64,000 nt of DNA from Pseudomonas putida W15Oct28 (GTDB lineage: Bacteria; Pseudomonadota; Gammaproteobacteria; Pseudomonadales; Pseudomonadaceae). The notes under the pieces are model-generated. The model was not told the DNA's origin, did no database searches, and was given only the letters and a program-made list of their open reading frames with translations. Location of the stretch: the NCBI RefSeq assembly GCF_000708715.2, contig NZ_JENB01000003.1, positions 1,754 through 65,753 on the forward strand. Direction: 5' to 3'. Both the position numbers and the translations under genes were made by a program. Positions within the stretch are counted from its first letter, which is position 1. Every line of letters begins with the position of its first letter. Of the stretch, positions 25,619-34,263 are shown piece after piece.

Positions 25619-28036
25619 ATGAACGAAACACCGCGCGCTTCTGGCGCCACAAACATCATTCTGATCGGCCTGGGCGTGATTATCGCCCTGCTCGGCCTCC
25701 TCCTGGCTGCTGGCGGCATCAAGCTGGCCGGCCTGGGCGGTTCGTTGTACTTCCTGATCGGCGGCCTGGCCATGGCCATCGCCGGTGTCCTCATTGCCCG
25801 CCGCAAGAAGGCCGGTGCCTGGCTGTACGCAGCGTTCCTGGTCGGTACCGCGATCTGGGCGCTGATCGATACGGGCCTGGTGTTCTGGCCACTGTTCTCG
25901 CGCCTGTTCATGTTTGCCGCGATCGGCATGGTGGTGGCGCTGGTCTACCCGCTGCTGGCCCGTGCCAACGGCGCCAGTGCCGGCCGTGGTGCCTACGGCG
26001 TTGCCGGGGTAATGGCCGTGGCACTGGTGATCGCCGCCGGCAACATGTTCGTTGCTCACCCAAGCGTCGCCCCTACCGGTAAAGGCCCGGGCATGACCCC
26101 GGTCGAAGCTGGCAAAGAGCAGAAGGACTGGGCCCACTACGGTAATACCGAAGGTGGCAGCCGCTTCGCCGCACTGGACCAGATCAACCGCGACAACGTG
26201 AACAAGCTGAAAGTGGCCTGGACCTACCACACCGGTGACGTGGCCATCAGCGACGGCAACGGTGCCGAGGACCAGCTGACCCCGTTGCAGATCGGCAACA
26301 AGGTGTTCATCTGCACCCCGCACAACAACCTCATCGCCCTTGATGCCGACACCGGCAAAGAGCTGTGGAAAAACGAAATCAACGCCCAGTCCAAAGTCTG
26401 GCAGCGTTGCCGTGGCATGGCCTACTTCGACGCCACTGCCGCCGTCGCCCAGCCGACCCAGCCGAACAGCTCGCCGGTCGCCGGCGGTAGCGTGCCGGCC
26501 GGTGCCAACTGCCAGCGTCGCCTGCTGACCAACACCATCGATGGCCGCCTGATTGCCGTCGACGCCGACAACGGCGAGTTCTGCCAGGGCTTCGGCAACA
26601 ACGGCCAGGTCAACCTGATGGCCGGCCTGGGTAACGTGCCGGACTCCTTCTATCAGCTGTCCTCCGCGCCGCTGATGGCCGGTACCACCGTGGTGGTCGG
26701 CGGCCGTGTTGCCGACAACGTCCAGACCGACATGCCAGGCGGCGTGATCCGTGGTTTCGACGTGATCACCGGTGAAATGCGCTGGGCCTTCGACCCGGGC
26801 AACCCGGAAGACCGCCAGGCACCGCAGGGCGATAGCACCTACGTGCGCAGCACCCCGAACAGCTGGGCACCGATGTCCTACGACCCGGCGATGAACACCG
26901 TGTTCCTGCCGATGGGTTCGTCGTCCACCGACATCTACGGTGTAGAACGCAACAAGCTGGACCACACCTACGGCGCTTCGGTGCTGGCCCTGGACGCCAC
27001 CACCGGCAACCAGAAGTGGGTGTTCCAGACCGTGCACAACGACCTGTGGGACTTCGACCTGCCGATGCAGCCGAGCCTGATCGACTTCACCAAGGACGAC
27101 GGCCAGTCGGTTCCTGCGGTGGTGATCGGCACCAAGGCCGGGCAGATCTACGTGCTCGACCGCGCCACCGGCAAGCCGCTGACCCAGGTCGACGAAGTAC
27201 CGGTCAAGCCAAGCAACATCCCGAACGAGCCGTATTCCCCTACTCAACCGAAGTCGGTGGGCATGCCGCAGATCGGCGCGCAAACCCTGACCGAGTCGGA
27301 CATGTGGGGCGCCACCCCGTATGACCAGCTGCTGTGCCGCATCGACTTCAAGAAAATGCGCTACGACGGCCTGTACACCGCGCCGGGCACCGACCTGTCG
27401 CTGAGCTTCCCGGGTTCGCTGGGTGGCATGAACTGGGGCAGCATTTCCACCGACCCGGTACATGGCTTCATCTTCGTCAACGACATGCGCCTGGGCCTGT
27501 GGATCCAGATGATTCCGTCGCAGAACAAAGGCGGTGCATCTTCCGGTGGCGAAGCGCTGAACACCGGCATGGGCGCAGTACCGCTCAAGGGCACCCCGTA
27601 TGCGGTGAACAAGAACCGCTTCCTGTCGGTAGCCGGCATCCCGTGCCAGGCACCACCGTTCGGCACCCTGACCGCCATCGACATGAAGACTCGCCAGGTG
27701 GCCTGGCAAGTACCGGTGGGCACCGTTGAAGACACCGGCCCGCTCGGTATCCGCATGCACCTGCCGATCAAGATCGGCCTGCCAACCCTGGGCGGCACCC
27801 TGTCGACCCAAGGCGGCCTGGTGTTCATCGCCGGCACCCAGGACTTCTACCTGCGCGCCTACGACAGCAGCAACGGCAGCGAAATCTGGAAGGCCCGCCT
27901 GCCAGTGGGCAGCCAGGGCGGCCCGATGACCTACGTTTCGCCGAAGACCGGCAAGCAGTACGTGGTCATCACTGCTGGCGGCGCCCGCCAGTCGACTGAC
28001 CGTGGCGACTACGTAATTTCTTACGCGCTGCCGTAA
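25619..28036 (+). CDS. quiA: Membrane-bound PQQ-dependent quinate/shikimate dehydrogenase
   Basis: An 805-residue quinoprotein. About five N-terminal membrane helices (residues 12-140) anchor it and bind ubiquinone. A periplasmic eight-bladed PQQ propeller follows, starting near DWAHYGNTEGGSRFAALDQI and carrying repeated tryptophan-docking blades (GKELWKNEINAQSKVWQRCRG region; GNQKWVFQTVHNDLWDFDLP). It oxidises a polyol acid in the periplasm and feeds electrons to the quinone pool. Glucose dehydrogenase (Gcd) is a close paralogue of the same length. The N-terminal sequence and the porin neighbour favour quinate/shikimate, which enter the protocatechuate route. PQQ must be made elsewhere. Confidence 0.85.
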   Translation: MNETPRASGATNIILIGLGVIIALLGLLLAAGGIKLAGLGGSLYFLIGGLAMAIAGVLIARRKKAGAWLYAAFLVGTAIWALIDTGLVFWPLFSRLFMFAAIGMVVALVYPLLARANGASAGRGAYGVAGVMAVALVIAAGNMFVAHPSVAPTGKGPGMTPVEAGKEQKDWAHYGNTEGGSRFAALDQINRDNVNKLKVAWTYHTGDVAISDGNGAEDQLTPLQIGNKVFICTPHNNLIALDADTGKELWKNEINAQSKVWQRCRGMAYFDATAAVAQPTQPNSSPVAGGSVPAGANCQRRLLTNTIDGRLIAVDADNGEFCQGFGNNGQVNLMAGLGNVPDSFYQLSSAPLMAGTTVVVGGRVADNVQTDMPGGVIRGFDVITGEMRWAFDPGNPEDRQAPQGDSTYVRSTPNSWAPMSYDPAMNTVFLPMGSSSTDIYGVERNKLDHTYGASVLALDATTGNQKWVFQTVHNDLWDFDLPMQPSLIDFTKDDGQSVPAVVIGTKAGQIYVLDRATGKPLTQVDEVPVKPSNIPNEPYSPTQPKSVGMPQIGAQTLTESDMWGATPYDQLLCRIDFKKMRYDGLYTAPGTDLSLSFPGSLGGMNWGSISTDPVHGFIFVNDMRLGLWIQMIPSQNKGGASSGGEALNTGMGAVPLKGTPYAVNKNRFLSVAGIPCQAPPFGTLTAIDMKTRQVAWQVPVGTVEDTGPLGIRMHLPIKIGLPTLGGTLSTQGGLVFIAGTQDFYLRAYDSSNGSEIWKARLPVGSQGGPMTYVSPKTGKQYVVITAGGARQSTDRGDYVISYALP

Positions 28037-28045
28037 GACCGCGTC

Positions 28046-28123
28046 GCCTGCTTCGCGGGCACGCCCGCTCCCACAAGGCCTACACCGGCCCTTGTAGGAG
28101 CGGGTTTACCCGCGAATAGGCCC
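28046..28123. repeat. Paired REP (GAGCGGG..CCCGCGAA class)
   Basis: Copies TTCGCGGGCACGCCCGCTCC and GTAGGAGCGGGTTTACCCGC lie between quiA and the porin gene. The second closely matches the 35-bp REP described for P. putida (from memory). Confidence 0.9.
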
Positions 28124-28146
28124 GAAAGACAAACCGAGATTTAGCA

Positions 28147-29415
28147 ATGCCATCCGCAATCCGCATCACCCCCACCCTGCTGCTGGCCCTTGCCAGCACC
28201 ACCGCCCTGGCCGACGGCGACCTGATGACCCGCAGCACCCTGACCGGTGACTGGGGCGGCCTGCGTCACCAGCTTGAAGACGACGGCGTCAAGTTTACCG
28301 GCGACTACAGCGGCGAAACCGCCTACAACGCCCACGGTGGCCTGCACCGCTCGGCGCGCTATTCGCAGAACCTGAAGCTGGGCGTGCAGTTCGACCTGTC
28401 GAAACTGTACGGCCTGGACAACGGTGGCAAGGTCCAGCTGACCATCAACGACCGCCGTGGTAACAGTGCCTCGGAAGACCTGGTCGGCAACCGCCTGCCG
28501 ATCCAGGAAAACTTCGGTGGCCTGTACACCCGCCTGACCGAACTGAGCTACGAGCGCACCCTGTTCACCCCGGCGCTCAACGTCAAGCTGGGCTACATGG
28601 CCATGGGCAACGACCTGGGCGGCCTGGACAGCGGCATCCTGTGCAACTTCATGAACGCCGGCTTCTGCGGCCACCCGCTGAACATGTCCGGTGGCAGCGG
28701 CTGGACCAACTACCCCAACGCTCACCTGGGCGTGCGGGTAAAGTACGACCTGTCGCCTGCCTGGCAATTGCGCGTGGCGGCGTTCAACGTCGACCCCGAG
28801 AGCAACGGCAACTCCAGCCGCGCCTGGCATCTGGGCCCCAAACACACCACCGGCACCGTGGTACCGGTGGAGCTGGTGTACAAGCTGCAGGGTGAACTGC
28901 CCGGCGAGTACAAGCTGGGCTACTACTACGACAGCTCCGATGTTAAACGCATCGGCAGCGATGACGAAGTATCCGGCCGTGGCGGCCACTACCTGCTGAT
29001 CGACCAGGCCGTATGGAACGACCAAAGCTCGCCAGGCCGCAGCCTGCACGCCTTCGGCCAGTACTCGGCATCCAGCAAGGCCGCCTCGCCGTTCACCAAG
29101 TGGTATGGCGCTGGCGTGGTGCTGTACAAGCCGTTCGAAGGCCGCCCGAAAGATACCGTGGCGCTGGGTTACGGCCGTGCCGTGCCCAACCCGCGTAGCC
29201 GCGATGTCCTGGAAGATGCCGCCTTCAACGCTGGCCAGCAGTTCCCCGACATCGACAGCGCCGAGCAGTTGATCGAACTGAGTTATGGATACCAGGCGAC
29301 GCCATGGCTGAACCTGCGCCCGGATGTGCAGTACATCATCGAGCCCGGGGCGTTCTCGGGGAAGAAGATCGACAACGCGTTAGTGGTTGGCCTGCAGGTC
29401 AAGGCCAGCTTCTAA
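28147..29415 (+). CDS. OprB-family outer-membrane porin (QuiX-like)
   Basis: A 422-residue protein with a short signal peptide (about 1-21, ending TTALA). Family features are the N-terminal TGDWGGLRHQLEDDGVKFTG, alternating beta strands throughout, and an ending in Phe. OprB-type porins pass sugars and related polyols. Its place 110 bp after quiA suggests it admits quinate or shikimate to the periplasmic dehydrogenase, like the porin-like quiX gene of Acinetobacter. That role is inferred from context. Confidence 0.88.
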   Translation: MPSAIRITPTLLLALASTTALADGDLMTRSTLTGDWGGLRHQLEDDGVKFTGDYSGETAYNAHGGLHRSARYSQNLKLGVQFDLSKLYGLDNGGKVQLTINDRRGNSASEDLVGNRLPIQENFGGLYTRLTELSYERTLFTPALNVKLGYMAMGNDLGGLDSGILCNFMNAGFCGHPLNMSGGSGWTNYPNAHLGVRVKYDLSPAWQLRVAAFNVDPESNGNSSRAWHLGPKHTTGTVVPVELVYKLQGELPGEYKLGYYYDSSDVKRIGSDDEVSGRGGHYLLIDQAVWNDQSSPGRSLHAFGQYSASSKAASPFTKWYGAGVVLYKPFEGRPKDTVALGYGRAVPNPRSRDVLEDAAFNAGQQFPDIDSAEQLIELSYGYQATPWLNLRPDVQYIIEPGAFSGKKIDNALVVGLQVKASF

Positions 29416-29435
29416 CCTGAAGCAGACACCGATCC

Positions 29436-29549
29436 CTGTAGGAGCGGCCTTGTGTCGCGATGGGCCGCGCAGCGGCCCCAGGAAATCAGCTTCAACGCGG
29501 AAATCTTGGGGCCGCTGCGCGGCCCATCGCGACACAAGGCCGCTCCTAG
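29436..29549. repeat. Paired REP-type palindrome (GCGGCCTTGTGTCGCGA class)
   Basis: Inverted copies TGTAGGAGCGGCCTTGTGTC and GACACAAGGCCGCTCCTA with GGGCCGCGCAGCGGCCCC inner stems, between the convergent porin and argE-like genes. Confidence 0.88.
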
Positions 29550-29566
29550 ATGCGTTCTTTACCCTG

Positions 29567-30733
29567 TCAGACGGGAGCCTGCCGCAGGTAATCCACCAAC
29601 CTCAGCAGCATCGCATCACACCCCCGTAACTGCTCGACACTCACGAATTCATCTGGCTTGTGCCCCTGGTCCATGCTGCCAGGCCCACACACCACGGTCG
29701 GGATCCCCGCCTGGTCGAACAACCCACCTTCGGTGCCAAACGCCACCGTACCGAATTCATCCGTGCCACTGAGCAACGCCACCAGCCGCGCCGCTTCGCT
29801 GTCTGCCGGTGTTGCCAGCCCAGGGTAGGCACTCAACGGCTCCAGGCGAATGTCACTGGCCGCATTGACCTTGCGCATACGCGGCAGCAACTCGGCCTGC
29901 GCATACGTCTGTAACTGGTCGGCCACTGCCTGTGCCTCGAACCCTGGCAGCGCGCGCACTTCAAAATCGAACTCGCACTCTGCCGGCACGATGTTCAGCG
30001 CCCTGCCCCCTTTGATCACCCCGGTCTGCACCGTGGAGAACGGTGGGTCGAAGCGCGCGTCGTGGTGCGCCGGCAATGCCAGCGCATCACCGATGTCACC
30101 CAACTTGCCGATCAGCTTCGCCGCATACTCGATGGCATTCACCCCATACGGCGCATACGCCGAATGACAAGCCGCGCCCTGCACCTGGCAACGCATCGCC
30201 AGCTTCCCCTTGTGCCCCAGCACCGGCTTGAGCTCGGTGGGCTCGCCAATCAGGCACAGGCGTGGCTTGCGCGGGCGCTGTTCGAGCGCGGCCAGCATCG
30301 AACGCACACCCAGGCAACCGACCTCCTCGTCATAGGAGAAGGCCAGGTGCACCGGCATGTGCAACGGCTGGGCAAGGAACGCGGGCACGGCGGCCAGCAC
30401 CGACGCGATGAAGCCTTTCATGTCGGCCGTGCCGCGACCATACAGGCGCCCGTCGCGTTCGCTCAGGGCAAACGGCTCGACAGTCCAGGCCTGGCCGTCC
30501 ACCGGCACCACGTCGGTATGCCCCGACAGCACCACGCCGCCAACGCCCTGGGGGCCGATGGTGGCGAACAGGTTGGCTTTGGTGCCCTCCGGGTTATGGA
30601 ACAGTTCGCTTTCCACTCCCAGCTCGGCCAGGTAATCACGGATAAAGCCGATCAGCTCAAGGTTGGAGTCCCGGCTGACCGTGGCAAAGCCGACCAGCCG
30701 GGCCAGCAGCGCGCGGCTGGCAAAATCACTCAT
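29567..30733 (-). CDS. argE: Acetylornithine deacetylase-like M20 peptidase
   Basis: A 388-residue zinc hydrolase of the ArgE/DapE/M20 family. Metal-site motifs are SGHTDVVPVDG (His72, Asp74), GRGTADMKGF and FSYDEEVGCLG with the catalytic and bridging Glu pair. A dimerisation domain lies in the middle. Canonical ArgE hydrolyses N2-acetylornithine. Here the gene overlaps a DUF1028 gene by eight bases, away from arginine biosynthesis genes, so it may act on another N-acyl amino acid. Full length and intact. Confidence 0.88.
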   Translation of the reverse strand: MSDFASRALLARLVGFATVSRDSNLELIGFIRDYLAELGVESELFHNPEGTKANLFATIGPQGVGGVVLSGHTDVVPVDGQAWTVEPFALSERDGRLYGRGTADMKGFIASVLAAVPAFLAQPLHMPVHLAFSYDEEVGCLGVRSMLAALEQRPRKPRLCLIGEPTELKPVLGHKGKLAMRCQVQGAACHSAYAPYGVNAIEYAAKLIGKLGDIGDALALPAHHDARFDPPFSTVQTGVIKGGRALNIVPAECEFDFEVRALPGFEAQAVADQLQTYAQAELLPRMRKVNAASDIRLEPLSAYPGLATPADSEAARLVALLSGTDEFGTVAFGTEGGLFDQAGIPTVVCGPGSMDQGHKPDEFVSVEQLRGCDAMLLRLVDYLRQAPV

Positions 30734-31403
30734 CGCCCGGCACCCCGTAGCTCGGTGCGGCCGTCGGGTTCAGGGCGCGGATAACGTAATCCTGCATCTG
30801 CGGGCGGTACGCCTGCCACAGGCCATCCAGCACGCCGATCGGGTCGGTATCGGCCCAGTCCACGCGCAGGTCCACCAATGGCCAAGTCAATTCGCCAGCA
30901 ATCTTCAACGCTGCCGAGTGCACCGGCCCGGCCTCACCACCTGCGGCCATCGCCGCGTGCATGGCCGCCAGCAAGCGGTCGGCCAGGTGCCCGCCGGCCT
31001 GTTCGAAGGCCACTACCATCGCTTCGATCACCTGGGTCGAGGACAACAGGTTACCCGCCGCCGCGCATTGTTCACCGGCCACAGCATTGTGTGTGCCCAA
31101 TGCCTCGCGACCGGTGAACAGTGCCACCTGGCCTTGGCTGTCGATCACTGTGACCTGGCGGTACTCGCTCCACCCATTGGCGCTCAATACCCGGTCCAGC
31201 GCAGCCGCTGGCGGCAACTGCCCCTGCTCCAGGGCATCGAGAATCTGCGGGCCCAGGGCCGGCAAGGTGATGTTCTGGGTGGAAACAGCGCCAACACCCG
31301 CACGCACCCAAGGGCAGCGGGCGCCCACGGCGATGCTCGACGAACTGATGGCGATGCCGACCTGGCCGGTTTCCTGGCAGCGGCCGATGATGGAGAAGGT
31401 CAT
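30726..31403 (-). CDS. DUF1028 family protein (Ntn-hydrolase-like)
   Basis: A 225-residue protein with the family start MTFSIIGRCQETGQVGIAIS and motifs SSSIAVGARCPWVRAGVGAVSTQN, and HNAVAGEQCAAAGNLLSS. DUF1028 proteins have an Ntn-hydrolase-like fold and unknown activity; they often sit beside RidA, peptidase and transporter genes. The stop overlaps the argE-like start by eight bases, so the two are co-translated. A divergent FMO-RidA pair starts 303 bp away. Confidence 0.87.
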   Translation of the reverse strand: MTFSIIGRCQETGQVGIAISSSSIAVGARCPWVRAGVGAVSTQNITLPALGPQILDALEQGQLPPAAALDRVLSANGWSEYRQVTVIDSQGQVALFTGREALGTHNAVAGEQCAAAGNLLSSTQVIEAMVVAFEQAGGHLADRLLAAMHAAMAAGGEAGPVHSAALKIAGELTWPLVDLRVDWADTDPIGVLDGLWQAYRPQMQDYVIRALNPTAAPSYGVPGDE

Positions 31404-31706
31404 GGTAAAGCTCCTGTTGTCCTGTGCGGTTCAGGGCATTCTGGGCGCAACCTTCTACCCCACGAAACCAACATTTTCCTGTGCCTTGAGCAGGAAAAAA
31501 CTAAGCCCGCAAAACAGCCCAAAAAAACACACCAAAAACCCTTAAAAGCACGCTGCAAGCCAGGAAGATCAAGGCCTTCGCCATTTTATCGGCAAGCACC
31601 AGCTAAATACTATTTTCGCCATTTGTGCAGCATCCCTAGTCTGGCTCCAGGCAACGGCGGTCCTCCAAACCGACCTTACAAAAACCGCCTGAACAAGGGC
31701 TCGGAC
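31404..31706. promoter_or_regulatory. 303-bp divergent control region
   Basis: This region separates the DUF1028-argE operon (-) from the FMO-RidA operon (+). It is A-rich on the plus strand from about 31490 to 31560 (several runs of five to seven A). I see no clear palindrome or sigma-54 box, so it is called only from its position between divergent genes. Confidence 0.45.
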
Positions 31707-33026
31707 ATGACACTGAACAACCTCGAAATCGACACGCTCGTCGTCGGCGCCGGCCAGGCCGGCGTGGCCATGAGCGAACACCTGAACAAGCTTGGCGTGC
31801 CACACCTGGTGCTGGAGCGCAACCGCATCGCCGAGGCCTGGCGCACCGGCCGCTGGGACTCGCTGGTGGCCAACGGCCCGGTCTGGCACGACCGCTTCCC
31901 GGGCCTGGAATTCAACCTCGACGCCGACGCCTTCGCGGGCAAGGACCAGGTGGCCGACTACTTCGAACAGTACGTACGCAAGTACAACCTGCCAGTGCGT
32001 ACCGGCATCGAAGTGAAGCGTGTGGTGCGCAACAGCGACCGCCCTGGCTTCACCATCGAAACCAATGAAGGGGTGATCCGCGCCAACCGTGTGGTCGCCG
32101 CCACCGGCCCGTTCCAGAAGCCGGTAATCCCGGCCATCGCGCCAAAAGACAGCAACCTGCACCAGATCCACTCTGCTGCCTACTTCAACCCCGAGCAGCT
32201 TCCCGAAGGCGCGGTACTGGTGGTGGGTGCCGGCTCTTCCGGGGTGCAGATTGCCGAAGAACTGATGCGCGCAGGCCGCCAGGTGTACCTGTCGGTCGGT
32301 GCCCACGACCGCCCGCCACGGGCCTACCGCAACCGCGACTTCTGCTGGTGGCTGGGTGTGCTGGGTGAGTGGGACGCAGAAATCGCCAAGCCCGGTCGCG
32401 AGCACGTGACCATCGCCGTCAGCGGCGCCCGTGGCGGCCACACCGTGGACTTCCGTGCCCTCGCCCATCAAGGCATGACCCTGGTCGGCCTGACCCAGTC
32501 GTTCGACAACGGCGTGGCGCGCTTCCAAGACAACCTGGTCGAGAACATCAACCGCGGCGATGAAAACTACCTGGCCCTCCTGGATGCAGCCGATGCCTAC
32601 ATCGAAAGCAACGGCCTGGACCTGCCGGAAGAACCCGAAGCCCGCACTCGCCTGGCCGACCCTGCCTGCATGAGCAACCCGCTGCGCGAACTGGACCTGG
32701 CCAAGGCCGGCGTCACCAGCATCATCTGGGCTACCGGTTACGGCGTGGATTTCAGCTGGCTGCAGGTAGACACCTTCGATGCCAACGGCAAGCCCCAGCA
32801 CCAGCGCGGCGTGGCCCGCGAACCTGGCGTGTACTTCCTTGGCCTGCCGTGGTTGTCGCGCCGTGGTTCCTCGTTCATCTGGGGCGTGTGGCACGACGCC
32901 AAGCACGTCGCCGGCCACATCGCCACGCAACGCACCTACCTGGCCTACCGCGACCGCGAACAACGCGAGGCGGATGAACAGCAAGCCAACACGATCAGCA
33001 ACGTCAGCACCCTCGGAGCCCACTGA
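31707..33026 (+). CDS. Flavin-containing monooxygenase-type FAD/NADP oxidoreductase
   Basis: A 439-residue flavoprotein with two Rossmann motifs: VVGAGQAGVA (about 12-21) for FAD and VVGAGSSGVQIAEEL (about 173-187) for NAD(P)H. The FMO-like segment LHQIHSAAYF lies before the second site, and a C-terminal WATGY motif closes the FAD domain. It resembles the group annotated as CzcO-like or FMO-like and would oxygenate a nitrogen, sulfur or carbonyl centre. Its stop overlaps the ridA-type ATG by one base. The ATG at 31707 is chosen because it begins just before the FAD motif; the long upstream open frame is antisense to DUF1028. Confidence 0.88.
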   Translation: MTLNNLEIDTLVVGAGQAGVAMSEHLNKLGVPHLVLERNRIAEAWRTGRWDSLVANGPVWHDRFPGLEFNLDADAFAGKDQVADYFEQYVRKYNLPVRTGIEVKRVVRNSDRPGFTIETNEGVIRANRVVAATGPFQKPVIPAIAPKDSNLHQIHSAAYFNPEQLPEGAVLVVGAGSSGVQIAEELMRAGRQVYLSVGAHDRPPRAYRNRDFCWWLGVLGEWDAEIAKPGREHVTIAVSGARGGHTVDFRALAHQGMTLVGLTQSFDNGVARFQDNLVENINRGDENYLALLDAADAYIESNGLDLPEEPEARTRLADPACMSNPLRELDLAKAGVTSIIWATGYGVDFSWLQVDTFDANGKPQHQRGVAREPGVYFLGLPWLSRRGSSFIWGVWHDAKHVAGHIATQRTYLAYRDREQREADEQQANTISNVSTLGAH

Positions 33027-33442
33027 TGCCTACCCATACTCGCATCCGCATGTTCAACACCAAGGTCACCTACCCCAACCAGACCCTGGACAACGACCTG
33101 TGCCAGGCCGTGCGGGCCGGTAACACCATCTACGTGCGCGGCCAGGTCGGTACCGACTTCGAAGGCAAACTGGTGGGCCTGGGTAACCCTCAGGCGCAGG
33201 CCGAACAGGCCATGAAGAACGTCAAGCAGCTGCTTGAAGAAGCGGGCTCCGACCTGTCGCACATCGTCAAGACCACCACCTACATCACCGACCCGCGTTT
33301 CCGCGAGCCGGTGTACAAGGAAGTGGGCAAGTGGCTGAAGGGCGTGTTCCCGATCTCCACCGGGCTGGTGGTCGCCGGGCTGGCCCAGGCCGAGTGGCTG
33401 ATGGAGATCGACGTGATCGCCGTGGTACCGGATCAGGCGTGA
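33026..33442 (+). CDS. RidA/YjgF-family protein
   Basis: A 138-residue member of the Rid superfamily. Visible signs are DNDLCQAVRAGNTIYVRGQVG, AEQAMKNVKQLLEEAGSDLSHIVKTTTYITDPRFREPVY and a C-terminal EIDVIAVV strand. True RidA deaminates reactive enamines and imines; many paralogues have pathway-specific roles. Its start overlaps the FMO stop, so it is probably made with the oxygenase and may clear an imine product. It overlaps the convergent isomerase gene by ten bases at the 3' end. Confidence 0.9.
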   Translation: MPTHTRIRMFNTKVTYPNQTLDNDLCQAVRAGNTIYVRGQVGTDFEGKLVGLGNPQAQAEQAMKNVKQLLEEAGSDLSHIVKTTTYITDPRFREPVYKEVGKWLKGVFPISTGLVVAGLAQAEWLMEIDVIAVVPDQA

Positions 33443-34263
33443 CCGGCAACCTGCACAGCGGGTGACATAGGTCGCCTGCCGTGCAGCCAGGTGTGGGTTA
33501 CCTGCGCCGCCGCTTGCAGCCGCTGTTCCGCGGGCACGCTGGCGGACGGCACCTCCACACTGATGTCCACGTCCGCCGGCAACGCTGCCAGCAACGCTGC
33601 CAGCGGCAGTTGGCCTTGCCCCGGCAGCAAACGGCCCTCGCGCGCCTCGGGGATGATCAGCGGCTCTGCGGGCGCCAGCATCGGTGCATCACACAGTTGA
33701 ACCGCACGCAGGAAACGCGGGTCGACTGCGGCGATGTCGGCCACCTGGCCACCGGAACGGAACAGGTGCAAGGCATCGACCAGCACGCCACTGTTGCCCT
33801 GCCCCGCCCCCGTCACCACCGCGCAAGCCTGTTGCAAGGTGGCCACCGGCCGCCAGCGCATGAACTCAAGGTCCACACGCAGGCCATGGCCACGCGCCAT
33901 TTCACACAGCGCTGCAAAGTTGCCGGTCAGCCGTGCAACATCCTCATCGTCGCCGGACACTGTCAGGCTCACCGCTCCCAGCTCGGCACCTGCGGCCAAC
34001 AGCGCCTGGTAATCGGCCACCCGGGTTTGCGCCGTCAGCGACACGAACTCGATGTCCGTCACCCGCACGCCTTCCCCGGCCAGCACCGCCCGCAGCTCTC
34101 GCATTGCCTGGCTACCGGCCGCAACCGGGTAGGCCAGTGCACCCGCCATCACCGGGTGCAGGCGCAGCCCCACCGCACTGAAACCGGCGTGGCGCGCCTC
34201 GCGTACCAGCCGCGCCGGCGCTAGCGCCAGCGCCGTCAGGTGCGCTACGCCCAGCCCATTCAA
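33433..34263 (-). CDS. Sugar phosphate isomerase/epimerase-type TIM-barrel protein
   Basis: About 276 residues with the look of the xylose-isomerase-like TIM barrel (AP_endonuc_2/IolE/Hyi type): HAGFSAVGLRLHPVMAG, TVSGDDEDVARLTGNFAALCEMA, RVDLEFMRWRPVATLQQA, VLVDALHLFRSGGQ. I place the start at a TTG (34263) that overlaps the SDR stop as TTGA. A GTG at 34317 would add 18 residues overlapping the SDR gene. It is the last gene of the SDR-MFS-side operon. It probably isomerises or dehydrates an oxidised sugar acid, but the substrate is unknown. Confidence 0.8.
   Translation of the reverse strand: MNGLGVAHLTALALAPARLVREARHAGFSAVGLRLHPVMAGALAYPVAAGSQAMRELRAVLAGEGVRVTDIEFVSLTAQTRVADYQALLAAGAELGAVSLTVSGDDEDVARLTGNFAALCEMARGHGLRVDLEFMRWRPVATLQQACAVVTGAGQGNSGVLVDALHLFRSGGQVADIAAVDPRFLRAVQLCDAPMLAPAEPLIIPEAREGRLLPGQGQLPLAALLAALPADVDISVEVPSASVPAEQRLQAAAQVTHTWLHGRRPMSPAVQVAGHA

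Noticed and set aside
25574..27811. 745-codon open frame on the minus strand opposite quiA
   Set aside because: It is the usual antisense open frame of a high-GC gene; the product is rich in His, Arg and Gly with no domain, while the plus strand has a complete quinoprotein.
30663..31706. Long upstream extension of the monooxygenase frame
   Set aside because: It lies antisense to DUF1028 and has no family sequence; the FAD motif begins right after the ATG at 31707.
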